In this document: positions 1 to 6,848 of the stretch, piece after piece
Numbering within the stretch: the first letter of the stretch is position 1
Layout of the letters: the number at the start of each line of letters is the position of its first letter
Assembly (NCBI GenBank): GCA_017849395.1
Contig: JAFIHO010000333.1
Span: 1-8,435 of the forward strand
DNA length: 8,435 nucleotides
DNA from: Hyphomicrobiales bacterium
Lineage (GTDB): Bacteria > Pseudomonadota > Alphaproteobacteria > Micropepsales > Micropepsaceae
Direction of reading: 5' to 3'
Notes under the pieces: model-generated
The model's input: the letters and a program-made list of their open reading frames with translations, nothing else
Database searches by the model: none
What the model was told of the DNA's origin: nothing
Program-made: the position numbers and the translations under genes

Positions 1-389
1 CCAGCCCGCAGCACATTTTCCTGCAGCCCCGGTCCACGTCGCAGAAGAGCCTGTACCCGGATCGACAATTCCACCATCGCCACAGGCTTCACGAGAAAGT
101 CGTCAGCGCCTGCCTGGAAGTTCTCCACCTTGCTGTCCAAGTCGCCGCGCGCCGTCAAAATGAGAACCGGCATGGTGTGGCCAAGGTCGCGCAGGCGCTT
201 GAGCAGGGTTGTCCCGCTGCCGTCCGGAAGGTGAAGGTCGAGAACCACAAGATCGTAATGATAACTTTTCAGGTACTCCAGACCGTCCGCTGCGGACGGC
301 ACGCCATCCACCGTATAGCCGTCCGATCTTAGGCTGCGCTGCAGGATATCCAGCAGCTTTTTCTCGTCCTCCACGATCAATATTCGCAT
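1..389 (-). CDS. OmpR-type response regulator, receiver domain (3' end beyond window)
   Basis: Two-component response regulator; only the first 129 residues are in the window. The start ATG is the complement of 387-389, preceded by an AAGG ribosome site 5 bases upstream. The protein opens with MRILIVEDE, giving the acidic pocket E7/D8. The phosphoacceptor is D51 in VVLDLHLPDGSG, the switch threonine is T79 in ILTAR, and the conserved lysine is K101 in FLVKP, so the CheY-like receiver is complete and looks functional. From about residue 115 (LLRRGPGLQENVLRA) the sequence enters the linker that in OmpR/PhoB proteins leads to a winged-helix DNA-binding domain; that domain is off the edge, so the subfamily is inferred. 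It lies 55 bases downstream of the efflux adaptor on the same strand and probably shares its transcript. By family habit a histidine kinase should follow. Regulation of the pump operon is a plausible inference, not shown. Confidence 0.9.
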   Translation of the reverse strand, partial: MRILIVEDEKKLLDILQRSLRSDGYTVDGVPSAADGLEYLKSYHYDLVVLDLHLPDGSGTTLLKRLRDLGHTMPVLILTARGDLDSKVENFQAGADDFLVKPVAMVELSIRVQALLRRGPGLQENVLRA

Positions 390-444
390 GCGTGCCTTAC
401 TTGCTGTTTCATGGGCCACGATAGCAATATGGGTACTATATCAT

Positions 445-1590
445 CTAGTCTTCGACCGGATCAGCAACCCGGACAAGGTCGCCGTCTTCCAGGGAATCCG
501 GCGGATTGTTGATGACCTGATCCCGGGGCGCGAGCCCCGAGGCGACAACGACCTGGGTTCCGAGGTCTGCGGCGATGGTGATTGGTTTCATTACGACCCG
601 GCTTCCGGAGGCAAGGGTCGCCACCCGTAGACCATCCGCCCGAAACATCAGCGCGCTGGCGGGCAGGCGCAAGCTGTCCGCACCGTGCGGGACTGCAAGG
701 CTGACCTGCGCGAAGCCCCCCGGCTTGAGAAGGCCCTGGCGATTATCGGCTTCGAACTGGACCAGAAGAGCCGACGATTGCGCGCTGATCGCGCCGGAAC
801 TGGATACCATTTTCGCCTGGAAAACACGCCCTGGATATTCCGGTACCGTGAGCGAAACCGTGGTGCCCGGCGCGATCAGCGCCGAATAGGATTGCGGAAC
901 ATTCACATATAGTCGGAGCGCGTGCATGTCCGCGACGGTAAACAGGGGATCTCCGCCGCCGGAATCACTGACCAACGCGCCGATATCGGCCGACCGCTGG
1001 GTCACGACACCGTCAAAGGGGGCAACGATGCGCGCAAAACCCTTCATCGCCAGCAACCTGTCGAGGCTGGCCTGCGAAGCGCGGCGGGCGTCTGTCTTGG
1101 TCGCAAGATCTGCCTGTTTGACATCAACATCCTGGCGCGCCACAGCATCCTGACGCTGGAGCTCCAGCCAGCGTCGCGCGGTAGCCTCAGAGAGATTCTC
1201 TGCGGAGGTGGCAGCGCCAAGGTCGGCGCGGGCTTGGGCAATCTGCTGGTCCAGTTCGGGCGTGTCGATCACCGCCAGTAATTCACCCTTGCGCACCCGG
1301 GCGCCGATATCCTTGTGCCAGATACGCAAATAGCCGGGCACACGCGAATATATGCGCGCGGAGTAATAGGCCTGCAAAGTGCCCGGAAGCATCAGCGGTT
1401 GGCCGTGTTCCCCGCCTTGCGGAGAAACCAGGATAACGGTCGGGATGCGGACTTCCCGCGTCCATTCCCGCAGGCTCGAAGCCTCGCTGAACCGGCTATA
1501 GGCGCCAGCGCCCAGAACTAGCAGCAGGACGAGCAACCCGCCGACGGCAAACCGCCGCAAGGTGTGTTTATCGTTATTCTCCAGGGACAA
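445..1590 (-). CDS. RND efflux periplasmic adaptor (HlyD/membrane fusion protein family)
   Basis: Adaptor that links an inner-membrane RND pump to an outer-membrane channel. The open frame extends to 1686, but its first 32 residues have no family resemblance and lie inside the permease gene. I choose TTG at 1590-1588 (MSLENND...), about nine bases after a GGGAG ribosome site, giving 381 residues, usual for the family. Order: short basic cytoplasmic tail; one membrane anchor (about 13-32, FAVGGLLVLLLVLGAGAY); first lipoyl half (about 75-113, SARIYSRVPGYL, KGELLAVIDTPEL); alpha-helical hairpin rich in A, Q, R and E (about 112-183); second lipoyl half (about 188-218, IVAPFDGVVTQR, DIGALV); beta-barrel (about 224-298); membrane-proximal domain to the end. 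No lipobox cysteine, so it is anchored by the helix. It overlaps the end of the permease gene by 17 bases, suggesting translational coupling. Substrate unknown. Confidence 0.9.
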   Translation of the reverse strand: MSLENNDKHTLRRFAVGGLLVLLLVLGAGAYSRFSEASSLREWTREVRIPTVILVSPQGGEHGQPLMLPGTLQAYYSARIYSRVPGYLRIWHKDIGARVRKGELLAVIDTPELDQQIAQARADLGAATSAENLSEATARRWLELQRQDAVARQDVDVKQADLATKTDARRASQASLDRLLAMKGFARIVAPFDGVVTQRSADIGALVSDSGGGDPLFTVADMHALRLYVNVPQSYSALIAPGTTVSLTVPEYPGRVFQAKMVSSSGAISAQSSALLVQFEADNRQGLLKPGGFAQVSLAVPHGADSLRLPASALMFRADGLRVATLASGSRVVMKPITIAADLGTQVVVASGLAPRDQVINNPPDSLEDGDLVRVADPVED

Positions 1591-4500
1591 GAGCGTGTTC
1601 TCCCACAGGTTCGGCCGCCTTCGCGGCGCTGCCTCGCACCAGGACGAAAAGGGCGGGCACAAAAAACAGCGTTGCGAACGTGGCAAACAACAGTCCGCCG
1701 ATCACGGCGCGACCCAGCGGCGCATTCTGCTCTCCCCCCTCGCCTAGCCCCAGTGCCATGGGCGCCATGCCAATGATCATCGCCAAGGCGGTCATAAGCA
1801 CGGGCCTGAAGCGGGTGACACCGGCCTCGATGGCGGCGCGGGCCGCATCGCCGGTGGCTTCCAGCCGCTCACGCGCAAAGCTCACCACCAGAATGGAATT
1901 GGCCGTGGCCACACCCATGCACATGATCGCGCCGGTCAACGCCGGAACGCTAAGGCTGGTATGGGTGGCGAACAGCATCCAGACAATGCCGGCCAGCGCC
2001 GCGGGAAGTCCCATCACGATCACGAAGGGATCGGACCAGGAATGGAAATTCACCACGATCAGCAGATAGATCAGGATGATCGCCATGGCGAGGCCAGAAA
2101 AAAGGCCGCCAAAGGCTTCGTGCATCGTATCCACCTGGCCGCGAACCGCCACGATGCCGCCTGCCGGCGCCTTGTCCTTCGTCTCTTCCAGCACGCGCTC
2201 GATGGCGCGCGACACACTGCCCAGATCGGCGCCCTGCGTCGTGGCATAGACATCGAAGGTGGGCTGGATCGCGTAGTGGGAAACCACGGCGTTGCTGTTC
2301 TGGCGCGAAATATCGCTTAGTCCGCCGAGCAGTTGCGGGTTGCCGCCATTGCTTCCGGTAATGGGCAGCGCCTTGAGCTGACTGAGCGTGTCGAGCCGGT
2401 ATTGCGGTGTCTGAATCACGATGGGATACGAAACGCCGGTGCGGGGACTGAGCCAATAGGCAGGAGATACCTGTGAACTGCCTGCCAGGTTCACGACCAA
2501 GGAGTCAGTAACGTCCTTCTCGGTGATCCCCGTCAGCCCGGCACGAGTGCGATCAACATTGATCCCGAATTCCGGGTAGTGGGACGATTGCTGTAGCCGC
2601 ACATCGGTCGCGCCGGGAATCGTCGCAATGCGCCGGGCCAGCAGGGTGGCATAAGCCTCGTTGGCGACGCGGTCAGGGCCCGACACCTGGACGTCAATCG
2701 GCGCAGGTGACCCGAAATTCAGGATCTGGGTGACAATGTCGGCTGGCAAAAAGGCAAAACCCGATCCCGGAAAAGAGCGCGGCAGGACTTCCCGCAGCGC
2801 CTTCACATGCTGTGCGGTTGGACGATGCCCCTCCTTCAAGGTGACAAGGATGTCTCCATCCTCCGGGCCGATACCACCTGTGTTGAGATAGGCGCGATTG
2901 GTGCCGCTGACCGGAAGGCCGATATTGTCCACGATGGATTCGAGTTCCCCTGGCGGGATGACATCGCGAATGCGGTTTTCGATATGGTCAAACAGCGCAG
3001 CGGTTTCCTCGATGCGCGTGCCAACGGGAGCGCGCACATGCAGACTGATCTCGCCGGAATCCACCGACGGGAAGAAATTCTCGCCCAGGAACGGTGCCAG
3101 CCCCAGAGAGAACAGCGCGAACGCAAGAAAACAAGCCGCAAACATTTTTCGACGTGCCACGGCCAGCTCAAGATACCGGCCATAGGCCGCGCGAATCCGG
3201 CTGAAGCGGGCTTCAAAGCCGTGTTGAAACCGCACGAGGGGATTGCTCGGATGATGCCCCCGCGCGGCGTCGTGCTGCCGCGCCACGTCCTGATCGCGGG
3301 TATCGCCATGCTGCACCAGCAGATAGTTCGCCATGGTGGGCACCAGGGTACGCGACAGGATGAAGGAGCCGATCATGGCGAACACCACGGCCTGGGCCAT
3401 GGGCGCGAACAGGAAGCCGGACACGCCCGGCAGAAAGAACATGGGAACGAAGGCCATACAGATGCACAGCAGAGAGACTAAGGCCGGACCAACAATCTGT
3501 TGTGCGCCATCCAGGATGGCCTGGGGAACCGTTTTGTACTGCTCCAGGTGCCAGTTGATATTCTCGATGGTAACCGTGGCATCGTCGACCAGGATGCCAA
3601 CCGCCAGCGCGAGACCACCCAAGGTCATGATGTTCAGTGTCTGACCGGTGGCGGACAGCAGCGCTATGGAAAACAGGATCGCCAGGGGGATCGAGATCAC
3701 GATGACCAAAGTCGAGCGCCAACTGCCCAGGAATAACAGGATCATGAAACTGGTCAGGGCGGCAGCAAGGATGCCTTCCTTGATGACACCTGAAACCGCA
3801 GCGCGCACGAATAATGACTGGTCGGCCAAGGGCGCGACCGTGAGCGATTTGGGCAAAGACTGTTTGAGGCGGGGCAGGATCGATTTGACATCATCCACGA
3901 TATTCAACGTGGAGGCTGCACCACTCTTGAGAATGGTCATCAGAACCGCACGGCGGCCATCCATGCGCACCACGTTGCGCTGCGGCGGCGCGCCGTCGCG
4001 CACATGCGCCACATCCCGTATATAGATGGTTGCGCCGTTCACCCGCTTGACGGGAAGATTGTTGATGTCATCCACCAGAACGGCACTGTTGTTGAGTTTC
4101 ACGTTATATTCGAACGTGCCGACCTTGATTGTTCCGGCGGGAATGATTTGATTCTGCTGCGCGAGCGCATCCCCTAGATCTGCCGCGGACAGTCCCCGCG
4201 CGCTCAGCGCTTGGGGATCAAGATCGATTTGAATCTGACGCTCGCGCCCACCATAGGGCGAAGGGATGGCCGCGCCCTGCACGCTGGCCAGCGCCGGGCG
4301 GATAAAGTTCTGGCCAAGATCGAATATCTCCTTTTCCCCGAGTGTGTTGCTGGAGAGCGCAAGCTGCAAGATTGGGACGGTGGAGGCGTTATAATTCAGG
4401 ATCAGCGGCGGCGTTATACCGGGCGGCATCTGCTTCAGGACGGTCTGGGAAAGGGACGTGACCTGGGCCGTCGCCGTCCGGATATCTACGCCCGGATGGA

Positions 4501-4789
4501 AAAATATCTTGACGATTCCCACGCCCGACAGGGATTGGCTTTCAATATGATCGATATCGTTGACTGCAGTGGAGAGCTGGCGCTCGTAGTAATAGATAAC
4601 ACGCCCCGCCATATCGTCTGGCGAAAGGCCGCGATAGGTCCAGACAGCGGCAATCACTGGAATCCGGATATCGGGAAAGATATCCGTCGGCGTGCGCACG
4701 GCTGCAACGCCACCGAACAACACGATCAGAATGGCCAGAACGATAAAGGTATAGGGCCTGCGCAACGCAAGGCGCACGATGGTCAACAT
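1574..4789 (-). CDS. RND-family multidrug-type efflux permease
   Basis: Inner-membrane proton-driven exporter of the AcrB/MdtB superfamily, 1071 residues, full length. It starts MLTIVRLALRRPYTF, the typical N-terminus; an in-frame TAG 21 bases upstream leaves no competing ATG. The ribosome site is poor (AGGA lies about 20 bases away). Visible: TM1 (about 13-30); periplasmic porter region with DIFPDIRIPVI (37-46) and ESQSLSGVGIVKIFF (83-97); TM2-TM6 from about 336 to 495, including the TM4 proton-relay motif GILVDDATVTIEN with D402 and D403; a cytoplasmic loop with several histidines (494-513); TM7 (about 549-567); second porter half (570-890); TM8-TM12 (about 895-1052). The TM10 stretch GVATANSILVVSF has alanine (A963) where AcrB has its essential lysine, as far as alignment by eye allows. 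The close family is widespread in Proteobacteria but substrates are rarely known. The adaptor follows directly; no TolC-like channel gene is seen. Confidence 0.95.
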   Translation of the reverse strand: MLTIVRLALRRPYTFIVLAILIVLFGGVAAVRTPTDIFPDIRIPVIAAVWTYRGLSPDDMAGRVIYYYERQLSTAVNDIDHIESQSLSGVGIVKIFFHPGVDIRTATAQVTSLSQTVLKQMPPGITPPLILNYNASTVPILQLALSSNTLGEKEIFDLGQNFIRPALASVQGAAIPSPYGGRERQIQIDLDPQALSARGLSAADLGDALAQQNQIIPAGTIKVGTFEYNVKLNNSAVLVDDINNLPVKRVNGATIYIRDVAHVRDGAPPQRNVVRMDGRRAVLMTILKSGAASTLNIVDDVKSILPRLKQSLPKSLTVAPLADQSLFVRAAVSGVIKEGILAAALTSFMILLFLGSWRSTLVIVISIPLAILFSIALLSATGQTLNIMTLGGLALAVGILVDDATVTIENINWHLEQYKTVPQAILDGAQQIVGPALVSLLCICMAFVPMFFLPGVSGFLFAPMAQAVVFAMIGSFILSRTLVPTMANYLLVQHGDTRDQDVARQHDAARGHHPSNPLVRFQHGFEARFSRIRAAYGRYLELAVARRKMFAACFLAFALFSLGLAPFLGENFFPSVDSGEISLHVRAPVGTRIEETAALFDHIENRIRDVIPPGELESIVDNIGLPVSGTNRAYLNTGGIGPEDGDILVTLKEGHRPTAQHVKALREVLPRSFPGSGFAFLPADIVTQILNFGSPAPIDVQVSGPDRVANEAYATLLARRIATIPGATDVRLQQSSHYPEFGINVDRTRAGLTGITEKDVTDSLVVNLAGSSQVSPAYWLSPRTGVSYPIVIQTPQYRLDTLSQLKALPITGSNGGNPQLLGGLSDISRQNSNAVVSHYAIQPTFDVYATTQGADLGSVSRAIERVLEETKDKAPAGGIVAVRGQVDTMHEAFGGLFSGLAMAIILIYLLIVVNFHSWSDPFVIVMGLPAALAGIVWMLFATHTSLSVPALTGAIMCMGVATANSILVVSFARERLEATGDAARAAIEAGVTRFRPVLMTALAMIIGMAPMALGLGEGGEQNAPLGRAVIGGLLFATFATLFFVPALFVLVRGSAAKAAEPVGEHALVPGE

Positions 4790-4850
4790 GAAAACACTGA
4801 TGAATTCCTAGGAGATGTGGGAACTGCTCAACACTGCGCACCTAACTCCG

Positions 4851-4866
4851 GCAGTTCTAAAACTGC
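4851..4866. repeat. perfect inverted repeat in the PepSY/RND gap
   Basis: GCAGTT-CTAA-AACTGC: six-base arms around a four-base spacer, 61 bases upstream of the RND start codon. It could be an operator or a small hairpin. No T-run follows on either strand, so it is not a classical terminator. A related CAGTT-N4-AACT occurs at 5341-5353. Confidence 0.4.
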
Positions 4867-4876
4867 ACCCTTGGCC

Positions 4877-4896
4877 CGAAATTCAAGCCAATTTCG
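4877..4896. repeat. inverted repeat just after the PepSY stop codon
   Basis: CGAAATT, six-base spacer, AATTTCG: seven-base perfect arms, four bases beyond the PepSY stop codon in its direction of transcription. No T-run follows. It may be a weak attenuator, an mRNA-stabilising hairpin or a binding site for a regulator of the RND gene; the sequence alone does not decide. Confidence 0.35.
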
Positions 4897-4900
4897 AGTT

Positions 4901-5197
4901 TCAGAACGGGAAATAACCGGGAGGCGCCTCCCTGGTGATGTCGCCGCTTACTGGATCAACGAAAATAACAACCTTCTTTCCATCAGGCTGATGGGCCTTC
5001 ACGGTCCAGGCCCCGCCGTCATACTCGATCTCGACAATCTGGCGGTAACCGTGATCCTCGATCGTCTTCACAATTGACGATAATGGCTTGGCTTCTACCG
5101 AAGGGGTTTCATCGTGAAACAATGCCGCCTCCGCCCCGCCCGCGCCGAAAACCGGTACAAGAGCCCCGAGCACTAAAAGCGCTGGAATTACACGCAT
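4901..5197 (-). CDS. small secreted PepSY-domain protein
   Basis: 98 residues. The start ATG (complement of 5195-5197) has a GAGG ribosome site seven bases upstream. Residues 1-24 form a signal peptide (MRVIPALLVLGALVPVFGAG, then GAEA) with likely cleavage after the AEA near residue 24, so the mature protein of about 74 residues should be periplasmic. The rest fits one PepSY domain: LSSIVKTIEDHGYRQIVEIEYDGGAW (helix then strand, about 39-64), followed by VKAHQPDGKKVVIFVDPVSGDI (about 66-87), where the final VDPVSGDI is the usual PepSY signature, then a short proline-rich tail. PepSY modules are thought to modulate proteases or sensors in the cell envelope and small periplasmic ones often sit beside two-component genes; no catalytic role is known. 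It ends 111 bases before the RND gene on the same strand, so it may be the first gene of that operon. Its role with the pump is inference. Confidence 0.88.
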   Translation of the reverse strand: MRVIPALLVLGALVPVFGAGGAEAALFHDETPSVEAKPLSSIVKTIEDHGYRQIVEIEYDGGAWTVKAHQPDGKKVVIFVDPVSGDITREAPPGYFPF

Positions 5198-5356
5198 GCA
5201 ATCGCCTCGAAAGAGCGAACAGCGCCAACAATGCGGTATCCGCTAACGAAGCATCCCTCCGCGAACCTGAATAAGTCCCCGCGATTGGATGAAAAACCCT
5301 TCATCTTTTCAGACTCCCGCTGTCTAAAAGAACACGCGGCCAGTTTGCGAACTACC

Positions 5357-5394
5357 CACACTTCCGGATGCCACCAAGGTGGAGGGTAAGTGTG
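5357..5394. repeat. nested stem-loop with two paired segments
   Basis: Outer arms CACACTT and AAGTGTG (seven bases) enclose an inner CCACC-AA-GGTGG stem, separated by an asymmetric internal loop of seven and five bases. It lacks a T-run. On the minus strand it lies in the PepSY leader or tRNA trailer, so it could be a structured leader element. No known RNA family is recognised. Confidence 0.35.
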
Positions 5395-5432
5395 ATGGTC
5401 GAATTGGAAGCGCAAATCCTTCCGCCAACCGC

Positions 5433-5462
5433 AGCCCCCATTCGGCGAACTGGCAGGGGGCT
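5433..5462 (-). terminator. possible terminator-like hairpin downstream of tRNA-His
   Basis: Seven-base GC-rich stem AGCCCCC/GGGGGCT with a 16-base loop, beginning 56 bases after the CCA end in the tRNA's direction. It lacks the T-run of a standard intrinsic terminator, so this is only a candidate; it may equally be a processing structure. Confidence 0.25.
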
Positions 5463-5517
5463 TCTGCGCGAACAGAGACTGTGGAACTCTGAGTGTTCGA
5501 ATTTTGTTGGATTTGAT

Positions 5518-5594
5518 TGGTACAGTTGGGTGGGCTCGAACCACCGACCTCCGGATCCACAATCCGGCGCTCTAACCAACTGAGCTACAACTGC
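5518..5594 (-). tRNA. tRNA-His (anticodon GTG) with encoded CCA
   Basis: A full cloverleaf on the minus strand. Acceptor arms are GCAGTTG and CAACTGT; D arm GCTC/GAGC with a nine-base loop; anticodon stem CCGGA/TCCGG around loop TTGTGGA, giving GTG (complement of 5558-5560); five-base variable loop; T arm GGTGG/CCACC with TTCGAGC. That is 74 bases plus CCA encoded at 5518-5520. Its unusual feature is the histidine identity end: the base at -1 is T, not G, position 73 is A, and the closing pair is G1:U72. Most bacteria have G-1:C73, the main signal for histidyl-tRNA synthetase. The variant seen here is known from a large alphaproteobacterial clade whose synthetase has adapted, so the gene is expected to be functional. 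It supplies both CAC and CAU decoding. Confidence 0.97.
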
Positions 5595-5607
5595 ACAAGC
5601 GGGGACA

Positions 5608-5629
5608 CCGCCCCCTCGCGAAGGGGCGG
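5608..5629. repeat. GC-rich hairpin upstream of tRNA-His
   Basis: CCGCCCC and GGGGCGG form a perfect seven-base stem with an eight-base loop. It lies 13 bases upstream of the tRNA's 5' end on the minus strand and about 100 bases before the binding-protein gene on the plus strand. No T-run is present. It may be part of the tRNA leader; function unknown. Confidence 0.4.
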
Positions 5630-5658
5630 AAACTATGGGCCGCTTCACCCAAAATCAA
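5630..5658 (-). promoter_or_regulatory. weak candidate promoter for tRNA-His
   Basis: On the minus strand TTGATT (complement of 5653-5658, four of six matches to TTGACA) is followed after 17 bases by TAGTTT (complement of 5630-5635, three of six matches to TATAAT). Transcription would start about 30 bases before the tRNA, through the GC-rich hairpin. Spacing is ideal but the -10 match is poor, so this is tentative. Confidence 0.25.
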
Positions 5659-5726
5659 GGCTTTCTCGCCCCGCCAAGCGCATGAAATGCCTCGATATTG
5701 GCGGAAAACCCGGTTTAGATGCCGCC

Positions 5727-6848
5727 ATGCGTCGTAAGATTCTCATCGCCATCGCGATTATCCTTGTGGCGGGGGGCGCGGCGCTCTGGTGGGCCATGCG
5801 GCCCCTGCCCGTCCTGACCGTGACCACCTGGCCGGGCGCGTACGGCCGGGCCCAGGCGGCGGCACAGATGCGGCCCTATGCGGCAGAGAACAAGGTCGAT
5901 GTGCGCATCGACCTGTGGGATGGGGAAATCGCCGAAGTGGCCCGGGCGGTTTCGACCGGGGTTTACAAGGGTGATGTGATCGACTTCGAGTTGCCTGCCG
6001 CCATCGCTGCCTGCCGCCAGGGGCTGCTGGAAAAGATTGATCCCGCCATCCTGCCGCCCGGCGCGGATGGCGTCGCCGCGGCGCAGGACTTCGTGCCCGG
6101 CGCGATTGGCCCGTGCTGGGTCGCCAGCGTGGTATATTCTCAAGTCATTATTTTCGCACCGGATCGGTTTCAGAGCGCGCGCCCTGGGGCCCTGGCGGAT
6201 TTTTTCGATCTGGCCAAATTCCCCGGCCGCCGAGCGCTGCAGCGCGGCAGCCCAAAGTTCAACCTGGAAATGGCGCTGCTGGCCGATGGGGTTGCCCCTG
6301 ACGATGTCTACAACACTCTTGGGACGCCGGGCGGACTTGCCCGCGCGTTTGCGAAACTGGACTCCATTCGCAACGCCATCATCTGGTCCGGCAGCGCGAA
6401 GGACAGCATGGAACTGGTGCGCTCCGGCCAGGCCGTATTGGCCACTGCGCTGAATGGCGATGTGCATGATGCGTCGCTGCGCGGCTTCAAGCCCGGTGTG
6501 ATCTGGGACCGCCAAATGTACGAGATGGACGTTTTCGGCATCCCCAAAGGTACGCCCAGGAAAGACAGGGCGATGGATTTCCTGCGCGCCGCCACCACAT
6601 CCGCGCCCCTGGCAGCGGTGGCAAGCTGGGTGCCTTATGGTCCCGCGCGGCGTTCGTCCATGCCGCTGGTGGGCGACAATCCGGAACTCAAAATCCCCAT
6701 GCGCGAGTCGCTGCCCACCGCGCATTTCGAAACCGCCTTCCCGGTCGATGACGGCTGGTGGTTGACGCATCAGACGCAGATAACTGCGCGATGGCAGGCA
6801 TGGCTGGACCGGCCCACCCCGCCGCCGGCCAAAGGCGAGGGACGCTGA
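5727..6848 (+). CDS. ABC transporter solute-binding protein, polyamine (PotD-like) type
   Basis: 373 residues. Periplasmic ligand receptor for an ABC importer. The start ATG at 5727 puts a hydrophobic N-terminus first (MRRKILIAIAIILVAGGAAL). An in-frame ATG at 5682 would add 15 residues before it and is less likely; neither has a good ribosome site. The hydrophobic stretch (4-23) is followed by WWAMRPLPVL without an obvious AxA cleavage site, so the protein may stay membrane-anchored. Then comes the fold typical of spermidine/putrescine-type receptors: LTVTTWPGAYGRAQAAA (30-46), DLWDGEIAEV (62-71), KGDVIDFELP (81-90), a domain-crossing WSGSAKDSMELVRSGQAVLA segment (220-239), and a C-terminal ETAFPVDDGWWLTHQTQITA region (335-354), with helix RWQAWL. 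It overlaps oppB by one base (TGATG), indicating translational coupling. The ligand cannot be read from sequence, and polyamine is only a fold-level call. Confidence 0.85.
   Translation: MRRKILIAIAIILVAGGAALWWAMRPLPVLTVTTWPGAYGRAQAAAQMRPYAAENKVDVRIDLWDGEIAEVARAVSTGVYKGDVIDFELPAAIAACRQGLLEKIDPAILPPGADGVAAAQDFVPGAIGPCWVASVVYSQVIIFAPDRFQSARPGALADFFDLAKFPGRRALQRGSPKFNLEMALLADGVAPDDVYNTLGTPGGLARAFAKLDSIRNAIIWSGSAKDSMELVRSGQAVLATALNGDVHDASLRGFKPGVIWDRQMYEMDVFGIPKGTPRKDRAMDFLRAATTSAPLAAVASWVPYGPARRSSMPLVGDNPELKIPMRESLPTAHFETAFPVDDGWWLTHQTQITARWQAWLDRPTPPPAKGEGR

Larger units (their letters stand above)
5198..5517. other. gene-free 320-base gap with several hairpins
   Basis: Between PepSY and tRNA-His no frame has a ribosome site with a recognisable product; frames that cross into the tRNA are translations of the tRNA itself. 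Structure seen: an AT-poor weak stem GATGAA/TTCATC (5288-5293 with 5300-5305) followed on the plus strand by TTTT; CACACTT/AAGTGTG (5357-5363 with 5388-5394) enclosing CCACC-AA-GGTGG (5371-5382); and AGCCCCC/GGGGGCT (5433-5439 with 5456-5462). The region must hold the 3' processing or termination site of the tRNA and probably the promoter of the PepSY gene, but I could not pick a convincing -35/-10 pair. Confidence 0.5.

Noticed and set aside
494..513. Metal-binding role for the histidine cluster in the RND cytoplasmic loop (these numbers are residues 494-513 of the permease)
   Set aside because: Only four scattered histidines in a variable loop between TM6 and TM7, with no recognised metal motif; the pump also lacks the look of the heavy-metal CusA group.
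1591..1686. N-terminal extension of the adaptor from an upstream ATG
   Set aside because: The 32 extra residues are cysteine/proline/arginine-rich, lie entirely within the RND gene and precede what looks like a complete adaptor N-terminus with its own ribosome site.
2807..3481. 224-codon plus-strand frame opposite the RND gene
   Set aside because: Charged, repetitive composition typical of an antisense shadow; the RND frame is continuous and strongly family-like.
5518..5594. tRNA-His as an attachment site for an integrated island
   Set aside because: No integrase gene and no second copy of the tRNA 3' end was seen in the window.
5352..5648. Minus-strand frame reading AQLVRAPDCGSGGRWFEP
   Set aside because: This is the translation of tRNA-His itself, a common spurious protein call.
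5517..5726. Upstream extension of the binding-protein frame through the tRNA
   Set aside because: The added residues contain the GLEPPTSGSTIRRSNQL pattern, which is the antisense translation of a tRNA gene; the signal-like N-terminus begins at 5727.
5715..6770. 351-codon minus-strand frame opposite the binding protein
   Set aside because: Low-complexity, arginine-rich shadow frame in GC-rich DNA with no recognisable fold; the plus strand encodes a clear family protein.
6758..6847. Earlier ATG for oppB at 6758
   Set aside because: It lies inside the binding-protein gene and adds 30 residues before a classical OppB start at 6848 that has a good ribosome site.
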